Source: Propionibacteriaceae bacterium (lineage in GTDB: Bacteria; Actinomycetota; Actinomycetes; Propionibacteriales; Propionibacteriaceae). From it: DNA of 64,000 nt. Within the stretch, counting starts at the first letter, position 1, and each line of letters begins with the position of its first letter. The DNA lies in contig JAISAO010000021.1 in assembly GCA_031266665.1 (NCBI GenBank), positions 28,452-92,451 of the forward strand, read 5' to 3'. Shown here piece by piece: positions 51,805 through 61,068 of the stretch. Below the pieces are notes generated by a model, which was given only the letters and a program-made list of their open reading frames with translations, was not told the origin of the DNA and did no database searches. A program made the position numbers and the translations under genes.

Positions 51805-53421
51805 ATGAGCCGTCGAACCCCTCCCCCGCCCGGCCCCCGGCCGACCGGCCGACCCGTCACCGACCAGCCCGATCCCTCCTGGGACCGAAGCCGACACCAG
51901 CCCTCCAGCCCGGAAGGAGCCGCAGCCATGGGCGAAACCGCGCCCTCAGCGCCCCAGCAGAAAACTCGCCTTTGGCCCTTGGCGGTCGTCGCCCTGGGCG
52001 CGGCCGCCGTCACCTTCGTGGCCGTGGCCCTGTTGACCAATATCTTCGAGCGCAAACACACCGAGGTGACGGTGGCGCGGGTGGTCGAGCTGACCGACAC
52101 CACCTACGACGCCGCCACCTGGGGGCTGGACTACCCGGCCGAGTACGACGGCTTCCTGGCCACGGCGAACTTCACCGCCTCCGGGCACTCCACCGCCCTG
52201 GTGCCGGCGGTGGCCGAGCGCGTCGTGGCCGGCGACGACACCGTCTACCCCGACAGCCGCGACCAGACCACGGCCTCGAAGCTGGTGGCCGACCCCCGGC
52301 TGGTGACGCTGTGGAAGGGCTACGCCTTCGCCATCGATTACCGCCACCTGCGCGGCCACCAGTGGATGCTGACCGACCAGCGCGAGACCCTGCGGGTGCT
52401 GGCCAGGCAGCAGCCCGGGGCCTGCCTCAACTGCCACGCCTCCACCCTGCCGGTGATGGAAGAGTTGGGCCAAGGCGATATCGAGGCCGGTTTCGCCGCC
52501 ATGAACAAGTTGCCCTACGCCGAGGCCGCGGCCTTGGCCGAGCATCCCGTGCAATGCGTCGATTGCCACGATCCGGAGACGATGGCGCTGCGCGTCACCC
52601 GGCCCGCCCTGGCCAACGCCCTGACGGCCCTCAAGGCCTCCCAGGGGATCGCCGACTACGACGTCAACCGGGACGCCAGCAGCGAGGAGCTGCGCTCCTA
52701 CGTCTGCGCCCAGTGCCACGTCGAGTACTACTTCGCCGGCGAGGGTAAGACCTTGACCTTCCCCTGGGCCGACGGCCTCGACATCAACGCTGTCTGGCAG
52801 TACTACTCCGAGGTCGAGAACGCCGACGGCACGACCGGGTTCACCGACTTCACCCACGCCATCACCGGCGCCGGCGTGGTCAAGGCCCAGCACCCGGAGT
52901 TCGAGACCTGGTCCGCCGGGGTCCACGCCGCCAACGGCGTCTCCTGCGCCGACTGCCACATGGCCTATCAAACGGTCAACAGCCAGAAGGTCGCCAACCA
53001 CCAGGTGACCAACCCGATGGCCGACCCCAACGCCAGTTGTGGCGCCTGCCACAGCCAGTCCGAGGCCGAACTGAGGCAACGGGTGGACGTGATCCAGAAC
53101 CGCTTCGTCGACTCCCGCGACCGCGCCCTGGACGCCCTGACCCAGCTGATCGACAACATCGGCCAGGCCCAAGGCGTCTCCGAGGCCCAACTAGACCTGG
53201 CCCGCCAATTCCAGAACAAGGCCAGCTTCTACGTCGATTACGCCTACTCGGAGAACTCCTACGGCTTCCACGCCCCGGACTACCTGCAGCGGATCCTGAG
53301 CCAGTCCCTCGACGCCGCCCGCCAGGGCCAATTGGCCCTGCTGGGGATGACGGCCGAGCAGTTGGCGGCCTCCGACGTGGCCCTGGCCAACGCTGAGGCG
53401 GCCGACGGCCTGGGCATCTGA
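51805..53421 (+). CDS. nrfA: ammonia-forming cytochrome c nitrite reductase, catalytic subunit
   Basis: A 538-residue pentaheme enzyme reducing nitrite to ammonium. A signal anchor (about 57-79) precedes heme sites CLNCH (207-211), CVDCH (251-255), CAQCH (301-305), CADCH (381-385) and CGACH (412-416). The catalytic heme 1 therefore uses CxxCH, not the CxxCK of E. coli. Catalytic Tyr lies in CHVEYYF and His363 in KAQHPEFE. ATG 51805 has AGGGGGAAG upstream; ATG 51928 with GGAAGGAG is an equally plausible start lacking 41 Pro-rich residues. Confidence 0.96.
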   Translation: MSRRTPPPPGPRPTGRPVTDQPDPSWDRSRHQPSSPEGAAAMGETAPSAPQQKTRLWPLAVVALGAAAVTFVAVALLTNIFERKHTEVTVARVVELTDTTYDAATWGLDYPAEYDGFLATANFTASGHSTALVPAVAERVVAGDDTVYPDSRDQTTASKLVADPRLVTLWKGYAFAIDYRHLRGHQWMLTDQRETLRVLARQQPGACLNCHASTLPVMEELGQGDIEAGFAAMNKLPYAEAAALAEHPVQCVDCHDPETMALRVTRPALANALTALKASQGIADYDVNRDASSEELRSYVCAQCHVEYYFAGEGKTLTFPWADGLDINAVWQYYSEVENADGTTGFTDFTHAITGAGVVKAQHPEFETWSAGVHAANGVSCADCHMAYQTVNSQKVANHQVTNPMADPNASCGACHSQSEAELRQRVDVIQNRFVDSRDRALDALTQLIDNIGQAQGVSEAQLDLARQFQNKASFYVDYAYSENSYGFHAPDYLQRILSQSLDAARQGQLALLGMTAEQLAASDVALANAEAADGLGI

Positions 53422-53443
53422 GACGGCGGTCGGGGCCACAGCC

Positions 53444-54262
53444 ATGGCGGATGACGAGACCGACCCGGCCGACCCGGAGGACGAGGAGGACGACGGCTTC
53501 AACCTGTCGCCGGACGACCCAGACGACCACGACGCCACGAACGGCCCCGACGACTCGGACGACTCGGACGACTCGGACGACTCGGACGACTCGGACGACT
53601 CGGACGACCCGGACGACCCGGACGACCCGGACGACCCGGACGACCCGGACGACGACATCATCGCCCGAGTCCGCGGCCGGCGGACCGCCGCCCGGGCGCC
53701 GTCCCTAGGCTCGGCCGGACGCCTGGGGTCGCGCTGGGCGCTGCTGGCGGCGCTGCTGGTGGGGGTGGCCGGCGGCGGCTGGGCGGCCGGCCGGGCCTCC
53801 ATCGGCCAGCCCGAGGCCGCCGCTGAGACCAGTCCCGTCGTGGTGGACGCGGCCGACCGGCTGATCGAGCTGGCCGACCGGCTGGAGGCCGACCCGGACA
53901 ATATCCCAGACCTGTTGGAGGCCGGTCGGCTGACCTTCGCCGCCGGCCAGTACGACCTGTCGGGCCGCTGGTGGGGCCACGTCGTCGAGTTGGAGCCGGA
54001 CAACACCGCCGGCTGGTACTACCTGGGCTACTACTATCTGGCGGTCGGCGACAACGAGGCCTCCCGAGAGGCCTTCCAACGGACGCTGGCGCTGCGGCCG
54101 GACTCGTCCTTGGCCGACGACGCGGCCGATAAATTGGCCATGTTGACCAGCGCCGCCGACCCCTCGTCCGACCCCGACCAATCCGACCCCGACCAATCCG
54201 ACCCCGTCTCGTCCGACCTTGGCTCGTCCGACCCCGGACCATCACCGTCGGCGGGAGGCTGA
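53444..54262 (+). CDS. membrane-anchored TPR protein with acidic DDS/DDP repeat (NrfG/CcmH-like)
   Basis: A 272-residue protein. The cytosolic head is acidic, with six DDS then five DDP triplets encoded by 9-bp repeats (53549-53647). One helix (about 98-120) is followed by TPR motifs (DNIPDLLEAGRLTFAAGQYDLSG, NTAGWYYLGYYYLAVGDNEASREAFQRTLALRP) and a Ser/Asp/Pro tail. Position between nrfA and ccdA suggests an NrfG/CcmH-like chaperone guiding apocytochrome for heme attachment; this is inference. ATG 53444. Confidence 0.82.
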   Translation: MADDETDPADPEDEEDDGFNLSPDDPDDHDATNGPDDSDDSDDSDDSDDSDDSDDPDDPDDPDDPDDPDDDIIARVRGRRTAARAPSLGSAGRLGSRWALLAALLVGVAGGGWAAGRASIGQPEAAAETSPVVVDAADRLIELADRLEADPDNIPDLLEAGRLTFAAGQYDLSGRWWGHVVELEPDNTAGWYYLGYYYLAVGDNEASREAFQRTLALRPDSSLADDAADKLAMLTSAADPSSDPDQSDPDQSDPVSSDLGSSDPGPSPSAGG

Positions 54263-54263
54263 G

Positions 54264-54962
54264 ATGGAGTTGACCGCCCTGACCGTCCCGGTGGTGCTGC
54301 TGGCCGGGGTGGTGTCCTTCGCCTCCCCCTGCTTCCTGCCCCTGGCGCCGGTCTTCATCGGCTACCTGACCGGCCAGTCGGCCGGACAACGGGGACGGCG
54401 CTGGTTCGGCCTGGCCCAGGCCGGGGTCTTCATGACCGCCTTCGGACTGGTCTTCACCGCCCTCTGGGCCTTGGTCTACCTGATCGGCTGGCTCAACCGG
54501 GACGGGCTGCGGATCGGCGGCGGCGTGGTGCTGGTGCTGCTGGGCCTGCACACCGCCGGCCTGGTCCGCCTGCCCTGGCTGGACCGCAACCTCAAGCCCG
54601 ACTACCGCCCGGACCACACCGCGCCCCCCAATTGGCGGCGCTCGGCCCTGCTGGGCCTGGCCTTCGGGGCCGGCTGGACGCCCTGCGTGGGGCCGATCCT
54701 GGGGGCCGTCCTGGGATTGACGGCCAGCGCCTCGTCCCCCGCCCGGGGGCTGGGCCTGTTACTGGTCTACATCGCCGGCCTGGGACTGCCCTTCGTCGCC
54801 CTCTGCGGCGGCGCCACCAGCCTGACGGCGCGACTGGGCTGGTTCGTCCGCCACCACCGGGGCGTCTCCCGGGCCACCGGCGGGATGCTGGTGGCGGTGG
54901 GCTTCCTGATGATGGCCAACCTCTTCCCCCGCCTGGCGGGCCTAGTCCCCCTGGGGTGGTGA
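54264..54962 (+). CDS. ccdA: cytochrome c biogenesis protein CcdA
   Basis: A 232-residue, six-helix thiol reductant transporter of the DsbD/CcdA family. The two redox cysteines are in SFASPCFLPL (helix 1) and GAGWTPCVGPILG (helix 4). It carries electrons from cytosolic thioredoxin to the outside to keep apocytochrome CxxCH cysteines reduced. GGGAGGCTGAG precedes ATG 54264, one base after the TPR gene stop. It works with the TlpA-like protein at 57605. Confidence 0.94.
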   Translation: MELTALTVPVVLLAGVVSFASPCFLPLAPVFIGYLTGQSAGQRGRRWFGLAQAGVFMTAFGLVFTALWALVYLIGWLNRDGLRIGGGVVLVLLGLHTAGLVRLPWLDRNLKPDYRPDHTAPPNWRRSALLGLAFGAGWTPCVGPILGAVLGLTASASSPARGLGLLLVYIAGLGLPFVALCGGATSLTARLGWFVRHHRGVSRATGGMLVAVGFLMMANLFPRLAGLVPLGW

Positions 54963-55005
54963 CAGCTGTGGCCACCGGTCATTCCTCCCCCAGAAAGGGT
55001 GTGAC

Positions 55006-56628
55006 ATGAGTCCCGCCGACCACGGCCGGAACGACCAGCCGGAGCCCGCCGTCTCCCCGGGAGAGTTCTTCCGCCGGGTGTATCAGTTCTTCTACTCCAA
55101 GACCGTCGGACTGATCTTGATTTTGACCCTGGCCGCCCTGGTGCTGCTGGGGGCATTGATCACCCAGGCGACGGCCGGGACCTACGACGACGCCATGTCG
55201 AAAGCCATCTTCGTGCAAGACATGCGGTCACGTTATGGGGCGCTGACCGGGGCGCTGGACTGGCTGGGCCTGTTCCACATCTTCTCCTCGATCCCCTTTC
55301 TGGTCGTGGCGGGCCTGCTGGCGGCCTCCATCCTGGCCTGCACCATCCACCGCCTGCCCCAGCTATGGCGGCGCCACGCCCATCCCCCGATCCGCCCCGG
55401 CGACCGTTTCTTCGCCCGGGCGCGCTACCGGGCGACCATTGCGACCTCCCGGCCGACGGCGCAGGCGACCGCCTTGGCCAGCCGGCGGCTGCGCCAAGGT
55501 GGGTTGCGGCTGGTGGCCGACGGCGACGACCCGGGCCGGCTCTACGCCGACCGTTTCTCCTGGGGCGGCCTGGGGACCGTGGTGGCCCACCTCAGCCTGC
55601 TGATCATCCTGGCGGCCTTCGTCACCTCCAGCCTGGGGAAGATCGACGCCAACCTGACCCTGGGCGTCGACGGCCCGTCCGTGGCGGTCGGCCACGACAG
55701 CGGCCTGGAGTTGGCCGCCAGCGAATTCGTCAGCCAGAGCGACGCCGCCGGGCGGCCCCTGGATTACATGAGCCACCTGGTGTTGAGCCGCGACGGCCAA
55801 GTCGTGGCCGAGCAGGACGTCAGGGTCAACTCGCCTTTGTCCTATGGCGGCTACAAATTCCACCAATGGAGCTACAGCCAAGGCATCGATGTGCTCATCA
55901 CCGGCCCGGGCGGGGTGCTGACCGACGCCACTTTGGCCATCGAGGGCACCACCGAGGACGGCGCCGCCGGGGCCAGTTACGAGTTGCCCGGCTCCCAGAC
56001 CGTCTGGTTCTTCGTCCCGGTCTCCGGCCAGACCGGGGCGGACTCCGGCATCGAGCCGGGCCAGGCCCTGATCGAGGTCGCCGCCGGGGACCAGTTGGTG
56101 GCCCAGCAGACCGTCGCCTCGGGTCAGGCCTTCGTCCTGGGCGACTACGCCTTCACCTTCGAGGGCGAGAACTGGATCACCGTCATCGCCGCGCGCCGCG
56201 ATCCGGGGGCGCTGTGGATGTGGCTCGGCTCGATCTTGCTGGTGGCCGGCATGAGTCTCACCTTCGCCTGCCGCCACCGCCGTTACTGGGCCCGCCTGTC
56301 CCCGGGGACGGACGGCCGGACCAGGCTCGAACTGGCCTCGTCGGACCCGGAGGATGTCTCCTTCCGCCGCCTCTTCGACCAGTTGGCGACCGACCTGGCC
56401 GAGGCCCTGGACGGCGTCGTCTTGGACCAGACGGCCGAGACTGGGGCTGATACCGGAGCCGAGACCGAGCCCAGGGCCGAGACCGGAACCGCGCCTGAGA
56501 CCGGGACCGAGCCCGAGACCAAGGCCGGGATCAGCGACACCCCCGACACCGACGACGCATCCGACACCGCCCCGCCCGACACCGCCCGGGCGGCGGCCCG
56601 ACAGACCAGGGAGACCGCCCATGCCTAG
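55006..56628 (+). CDS. resB: cytochrome c biogenesis protein ResB
   Basis: A 540-residue System II heme-ligation component. Helices near 33-55, 85-112 and 198-215, a large extracytoplasmic domain (about 220-400) and a last helix (about 402-422, WMWLGSILLVAGMSLTFACRHRR) match ResB/Ccs1. The family signature FYSKTVGLILILTLAALVLLGALI is at the first helix. The C-terminal 60 residues are Glu/Thr repeats (TGTAPETGTEPET). Forms the heme export/ligation complex with the next gene product. Confidence 0.94.
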   Translation: MSPADHGRNDQPEPAVSPGEFFRRVYQFFYSKTVGLILILTLAALVLLGALITQATAGTYDDAMSKAIFVQDMRSRYGALTGALDWLGLFHIFSSIPFLVVAGLLAASILACTIHRLPQLWRRHAHPPIRPGDRFFARARYRATIATSRPTAQATALASRRLRQGGLRLVADGDDPGRLYADRFSWGGLGTVVAHLSLLIILAAFVTSSLGKIDANLTLGVDGPSVAVGHDSGLELAASEFVSQSDAAGRPLDYMSHLVLSRDGQVVAEQDVRVNSPLSYGGYKFHQWSYSQGIDVLITGPGGVLTDATLAIEGTTEDGAAGASYELPGSQTVWFFVPVSGQTGADSGIEPGQALIEVAAGDQLVAQQTVASGQAFVLGDYAFTFEGENWITVIAARRDPGALWMWLGSILLVAGMSLTFACRHRRYWARLSPGTDGRTRLELASSDPEDVSFRRLFDQLATDLAEALDGVVLDQTAETGADTGAETEPRAETGTAPETGTEPETKAGISDTPDTDDASDTAPPDTARAAARQTRETAHA

Positions 56629-56645
56629 TGTCAAGGAGACTTCCC

Positions 56646-57599
56646 ATGCCTAGCGTCTTGGAAATGGCCCGGCTCATCCTGCCGGCCGTGCTCGTCTTGG
56701 AGTTGATCGCTCTGGTGGCGGACATCGTCATCATCACCACCAGAACCACCCGCGCCCCCCGGGTCCGTGCGCCGGCCCGGGCCGGCGCCGGCCGCCGGGC
56801 CGACGACCCGTCCTCAGCCGCTTCGGAGGCGACCGCCGACACTGGAGGCGCCGCCCCCAGCGCGACCGCCGCCGTGACCGCCAAGCCCAAGGTCGGCCTG
56901 GGGGCCTACGCCACCGGCGCCACCATCGTGGCTTTGGCCCTGTTGACGGTCTACCTGGTGGCGCGGACGATTGAGACCGGCCACGGGCCGTTCGCCAACG
57001 GCCACGAGTTCGCCGTCGCCTTCGTCTGGGGCGTCTTGGCGGCCTACCTGGTGGTGGAGCGGCTGACCCGTCTGCGTCTGCTGGCGGTGGCGGTGCTGCC
57101 GGTGGCGGCCTGCCTGACGCTCTACGCCATCAGCCTGGGCGCCGACGTCCAACCCCTGGCGCCGGCGCTGCAGAACAACCTCTTGCTGACCCTGCACGTC
57201 GGTTTCGCCATCCTGGCCTACGGGGCGGCCTGCGTCTCCTTCGCCGCCGCCGCGCTCTACCTGCTGCGGCCCCGGCTCAAGCTCATCACCATCAAACCCG
57301 AGACCCTAGACGATTTGGGCCACCGGGCGGCCGTGGTGACCTTCCCCCTGCTCACCATCATGATCGTCTTGGGGGCGCTGTGGGCCGACACCGCCTGGGG
57401 CAGCTATTGGAGCTGGGACCCGAAGGAGACCGCCGCCCTGGTCACCTGGCTGATCTACGCCGCCTTCCTGCACGGCCGGGTGGTGCGCGGCTGGCGCGGC
57501 CGCAAGGCCGCCTGGCTGCTCGTCCTAGGCTTCGCCGCCGTCCTGTTCGCCTACTTCGGCAACCACTTCCTGGGCGGCCTGCACTCCTACGGCGGCTGA
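56646..57599 (+). CDS. ccsA: cytochrome c biogenesis protein CcsA/CcsB (ResC)
   Basis: A 317-residue heme-handling membrane protein with about eight helices. The tryptophan-rich heme motif is WGSYWSWDPKETAALVTWLIYAAFLH, with flanking His in LLTLHVGF and FAYFGNHFLGGLHSYG. A 60-residue Ala-rich linker follows helix 1. ATG 56646 is preceded by AAGGAG (56630-56635). The CCCATGCCTAG sequence at the end of resB is duplicated at this start. Confidence 0.95.
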   Translation: MPSVLEMARLILPAVLVLELIALVADIVIITTRTTRAPRVRAPARAGAGRRADDPSSAASEATADTGGAAPSATAAVTAKPKVGLGAYATGATIVALALLTVYLVARTIETGHGPFANGHEFAVAFVWGVLAAYLVVERLTRLRLLAVAVLPVAACLTLYAISLGADVQPLAPALQNNLLLTLHVGFAILAYGAACVSFAAAALYLLRPRLKLITIKPETLDDLGHRAAVVTFPLLTIMIVLGALWADTAWGSYWSWDPKETAALVTWLIYAAFLHGRVVRGWRGRKAAWLLVLGFAAVLFAYFGNHFLGGLHSYGG

Positions 57600-57604
57600 C
57601 CCGG

Positions 57605-58321
57605 ATGACGAGCGACGACGGGCGGTCAGCCCCCGAGACGGGCGACGCCTCCGAATCTCGTCGGCCGGGGCCGCCGGAGCGTGATCCCCGTGGTCACGGC
57701 GATCCTAAGGGGTCCCGCGATGCCCGAGGCTCACGACCGGTTTTAGACGGCCCGGACGACCGGTCCGCCCCCCGGCCCCGGCGCGACTCCCGCTGGCGCA
57801 CCGGGCTGGTGTTGGCGGCCACCACGGCGCTGATCTTGGGGGGCCTGTGGCTGGTCGACCGGGTCCGGGGCGACGACCCCTCCCCGGTGAACCTGGACCA
57901 AGCCGGTGCCGCCCCCCGCGTGGGGGAGCCGGCCCCGTCTTTCAGCGGCGTCGACATCGCGGGCCACCCGGTGGCCGTGCCCGCCGGAGTCCCGACCTGG
58001 GTCGTGTTCGGGGCCACCTGGTGCGCCGACTGCCGCATCGAGGCGCCCGACGTCCAACGGGCCTTCGAGGACCAAGGCGACCAGGCGCTGATCGTGTCCC
58101 TCTACGTCGGCCAGACCGCCGACACGGTGGCCGACTACGCCCAGCGGCTGGGCCTGACCTACCCCCAGGTGGCCGACCCGGACTCGGCCGTGGCCCGCGC
58201 CTGGCAAATCGACGCTATCCCGACGCACTACTTCATCGATGCCGACGGCGTCATCGCCGAGATCGTCTACGGCGGCATCAGCGCCGAGGCCGCCGCCCGC
58301 CGCCTGGCCCAACTGTCATAG
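57605..58321 (+). CDS. membrane-anchored TlpA/ResA-like thioredoxin
   Basis: A 238-residue protein. A charged cytosolic head (1-62) precedes one helix (about 66-84) and an extracytoplasmic thioredoxin domain with APSFSGVDIAG, the redox motif WCADC, and cis-Pro in IDAIPTHYFID. It is expected to reduce apocytochrome c cysteines using electrons from CcdA. It ends the nrf-ccs gene set. Confidence 0.92.
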   Translation: MTSDDGRSAPETGDASESRRPGPPERDPRGHGDPKGSRDARGSRPVLDGPDDRSAPRPRRDSRWRTGLVLAATTALILGGLWLVDRVRGDDPSPVNLDQAGAAPRVGEPAPSFSGVDIAGHPVAVPAGVPTWVVFGATWCADCRIEAPDVQRAFEDQGDQALIVSLYVGQTADTVADYAQRLGLTYPQVADPDSAVARAWQIDAIPTHYFIDADGVIAEIVYGGISAEAAARRLAQLS

Positions 58322-58517
58322 ACCGCCGACCACGGCCGGTGCGCCCTCGATCACCGGGCCTCCGCAACTCCTTCTGCACCGAGGTGAGGCTGGCCCGGTC
58401 CGCCACCAGACGGTGGATCTGACGCCCGCTGAGCGGTGTGCCCGTCCTCAACAAGACGGCGAGCACTGCCGCCCGCAGGCCGGCGATGACACCGCCGAAA
58501 GCCTGGCCAAAATCCAT
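58278..58517 (-). pseudogene. truncated winged-helix (nucleotidyltransferase-type) regulator
   Basis: Reads MDFGQAFGGVIAGLRAAVLAVLLRTGTPLSGRQIHRLV and SLTSVQKELRR, the winged-helix start seen in HTH-nucleotidyltransferase proteins, then loses resemblance and runs antisense into the TlpA-like gene. The nucleotidyltransferase part is missing. ATG 58517 follows TATTTT (58524-58529) by 6 bases. The remaining 58558-58659 shows no gene. Confidence 0.55.
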
Positions 58518-58557
58518 GTGACCAAAATAGTGTTCAACTGAACAGTATTTCAGTCAC
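58518..58557. promoter_or_regulatory. 40-bp near-perfect palindrome
   Basis: Outer arms GTGAC..GTCAC and inner TGTTCA-GT-TGAACA on the minus strand; 16 of 19 arm positions pair. It covers the -10 box and start of the truncated winged-helix frame, as expected for an autoregulatory operator. Confidence 0.7.
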
Positions 58558-58659
58558 ACGACGCGCCTGTTGGGAGAACCGGTGGGCGGTCTTCCGCGGG
58601 CTGGCGGGAGCGGTGGACAGTCTTACTCTGGAACGGCTTGGCTCTGGGACAGGGGTCGG

Positions 58660-60927
58660 TCAGCCCAGGTCGGTGATCTCGCCGGTGGTCAGGTTGACCG
58701 CCTGGCCCGGCGGGCGCTCGGCCACGGCCGCCACCACCAGGGCGGCCAGGCGGGGGCCGAAGCCGGGGACCTGGGTGATTTGGTCGGCGTCGGCTAGGCG
58801 CAGTTGTTTGAGGGAGCCGAATTGGCGCAGCAGGGCGCGGCGGCGGACCTCGCCCAGGCCGGGCACCTGGTCGAGGACCGATTCGACCATCGCCTTGCCC
58901 CGGCGCAGACGGTGGTAAGTGATGGCGAAGCGGTGCGACTCGTCGCGCACCCGTTGCAGCAGGTACAGCCCCTCGCTGGTCCTAGGCAGGATCAGGGGGT
59001 GCTCTCGGCCCGGCAGCCAGACCTCCTCCAGGCGTTTGGCCAGACCGCAGAGGGCGATACCGGTCTCGCCCAGCCGCTCCAGCACGGCCTGGGCGGCCGC
59101 CACTTGGGGGGCGCCGCCGTCGACCACGATCAGGGAGGGCCGATAGGAGAAGCGGCGGGCCGTCCGGGTGCTGGCGTCGACCAGGCCGGCCCGGGCCGAG
59201 TCGGCCGCAGACGGATCGGACTCGTCCCGGCCGTCGTCCGCGCCGTCTAAGTCGTTCGGCCCGCCTGCGGGATCGTCCGATCCCCCGGAGCCGTTCGACA
59301 CGGCGGCGCCACTGCCCGTTCCCAGCCCGCCGACCACCCGACCGGTGGTGGCGCTATCGCCAGACACCTCCCCAACAGAGGCCTTCGGCTCGGCGGAGCC
59401 GTTCAACGCGGCGGCGTCGCCCTCCGCCAACCCAGACCCACCAGCCGACGTGGCACCATCGCCCGTCCCCCCAGGGCGGGCGGGCGACCGGCCTGCCCCC
59501 AGCGCCTCCTCGTCGCGCAGGCGACCAAGGCGACGGGTCAGGACCTCGCTCAGCGCCCCGACGTCGTTGGAGCCGAGTTGGTGCAGCAGGAAGTGGCGGT
59601 ACTGGGACTTACGGGCCAAACCGTCCTCGAACACCACCATCGAGGCCACCACGTCGGAGCCCATCAGGTGGGAGACGTCGTAGCCCTCGACGCGCAGCGG
59701 CGGCTGCTCCATCCCCAGGGCCCGTTGGATCTCCTCCAGCGCCCGGTTGCGGGTGGCCAGGTCGGAGGCGCGGCGGGTCTTGTGGCGGGCCAGGGCGTCG
59801 GCGGCATTGCGCCCGGCGGTCTCCAAGAGGTCTTTCTTGGCCCCCCGCCGGGGCGTCCTCACGACCACCGGCCCGCCCCGCTCTTGGGCCAGCAACTCGG
59901 CCAACAGGTCGCCGCTGGGCAGGGGGATCGGCGTCAGGATCTCGGTCGGGACGATGCGGCGGCGCTCCCCCGCCTCCAGGCCGGGGACCAATTGGTCGGC
60001 GTAGAGCTGGAGGCAGAAGGCCTCGACCAACCCGGCCGGGTCGGCGTCGTCGGCCCGGTCGGCCACCCAGGCGCGCTCGGCCACCAGCCGTCCGCCCCGC
60101 ACCCGGAAGAGTTGGACCGCCACCTCCAGGGGGTCGTGGGCCAGGGCCACGACATCGGCGTCCGTCCCCTGGGGCAGGACCACGGCGTTGCTCTCGGCCA
60201 CCTTGGCCAGGGCCTGGGCCTGGTCCCTCAGCCGGGCCGCCCGCTCGTACTCCTGGTCGGCGGCGGCGGCCCGCATCTCGGCCTCGAAGCGGCGTTGGAA
60301 GGGCGCGATCCGCCCGGCCATGACAGCGCAGAAGTCATCCGCCAACTGGCGGTGGGCCGCCGCCGACACCCGGCCGACGCAGGGCGCGGAGCACTTGCCG
60401 ATATAGCCCATCAGGCAGGGCCGGCCCTGGGCGCGGGCGGTCTTGAAGACTCCGTTGGAGCAGGTCCGCAGCGGGAAGACGGTCAACAAGGTGTCCAGGG
60501 CGTCACGGATCGCCCAGGCCTGGCCGAAGGGGCCGAAGTAACGCCAGCCGGGCCGTTTCGCCCCCCGGCCGACGAAGGCCCGCGGGAACTCCTCGGACCA
60601 GGTCACGGCCAGCCAGGGATAGGTCTTGTCGTCGCGGTATTTGACGTTGAAGCGGGGGTCGTACTGCTTGATCCAGGTGTATTCCAGTTGCAGCGCCTCC
60701 AACTCGTTGCGCACCTGGGTCCACTCCAGCTTGGCCGCCGTCTGAACCATCATCCTGGTGCGCTGGGGCAAGGTGGCCGGGTCGGCGAAATAAGAGTTCA
60801 AACGCTGGCGGAGCGAGATGGCCTTGCCGACGTAGATCACCGCCCCGCCCGGGTCGATGAAGCGGTAGACCCCCGGTCCTAGGGGGATCTCGCCCGGCTG
60901 AGGCCGGTAGGAGGCCGGATCAGCCAT
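58660..60927 (-). CDS. uvrC: excinuclease ABC subunit C with a low-complexity insertion
   Basis: A 755-residue UvrC making both incisions in nucleotide excision repair. The GIY-YIG domain reads [26 protein letters not shown]; the UVR motif lies near 240; the RNase-H-like domain starts [25 protein letters not shown] and ends [15 protein letters not shown]...ITYHRLRR; the helix-hairpin-helix pair is at the end ([22 protein letters not shown]). About 100 Gly/Ser/Asp-rich residues (about 59170-59510) are inserted inside the RNase-H-like domain. ATG 60927 is chosen at MADPASYRP. Confidence 0.95.
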   Translation of the reverse strand: MADPASYRPQPGEIPLGPGVYRFIDPGGAVIYVGKAISLRQRLNSYFADPATLPQRTRMMVQTAAKLEWTQVRNELEALQLEYTWIKQYDPRFNVKYRDDKTYPWLAVTWSEEFPRAFVGRGAKRPGWRYFGPFGQAWAIRDALDTLLTVFPLRTCSNGVFKTARAQGRPCLMGYIGKCSAPCVGRVSAAAHRQLADDFCAVMAGRIAPFQRRFEAEMRAAAADQEYERAARLRDQAQALAKVAESNAVVLPQGTDADVVALAHDPLEVAVQLFRVRGGRLVAERAWVADRADDADPAGLVEAFCLQLYADQLVPGLEAGERRRIVPTEILTPIPLPSGDLLAELLAQERGGPVVVRTPRRGAKKDLLETAGRNAADALARHKTRRASDLATRNRALEEIQRALGMEQPPLRVEGYDVSHLMGSDVVASMVVFEDGLARKSQYRHFLLHQLGSNDVGALSEVLTRRLGRLRDEEALGAGRSPARPGGTGDGATSAGGSGLAEGDAAALNGSAEPKASVGEVSGDSATTGRVVGGLGTGSGAAVSNGSGGSDDPAGGPNDLDGADDGRDESDPSAADSARAGLVDASTRTARRFSYRPSLIVVDGGAPQVAAAQAVLERLGETGIALCGLAKRLEEVWLPGREHPLILPRTSEGLYLLQRVRDESHRFAITYHRLRRGKAMVESVLDQVPGLGEVRRRALLRQFGSLKQLRLADADQITQVPGFGPRLAALVVAAVAERPPGQAVNLTTGEITDLG

Positions 60928-61068
60928 CAGCCGCCCCCGTCGGCCACCCCGGGGGCGGGACCGGCCCGACCGGCGTCCAGGCCCGTCCGCTAGACGCCCG
61001 TCCCGCCGGGCCGTCACCGCCGCCGCGTCTCATAGAGCCTTGGCCCACCGGGCCGACGCCGCCGTGTC

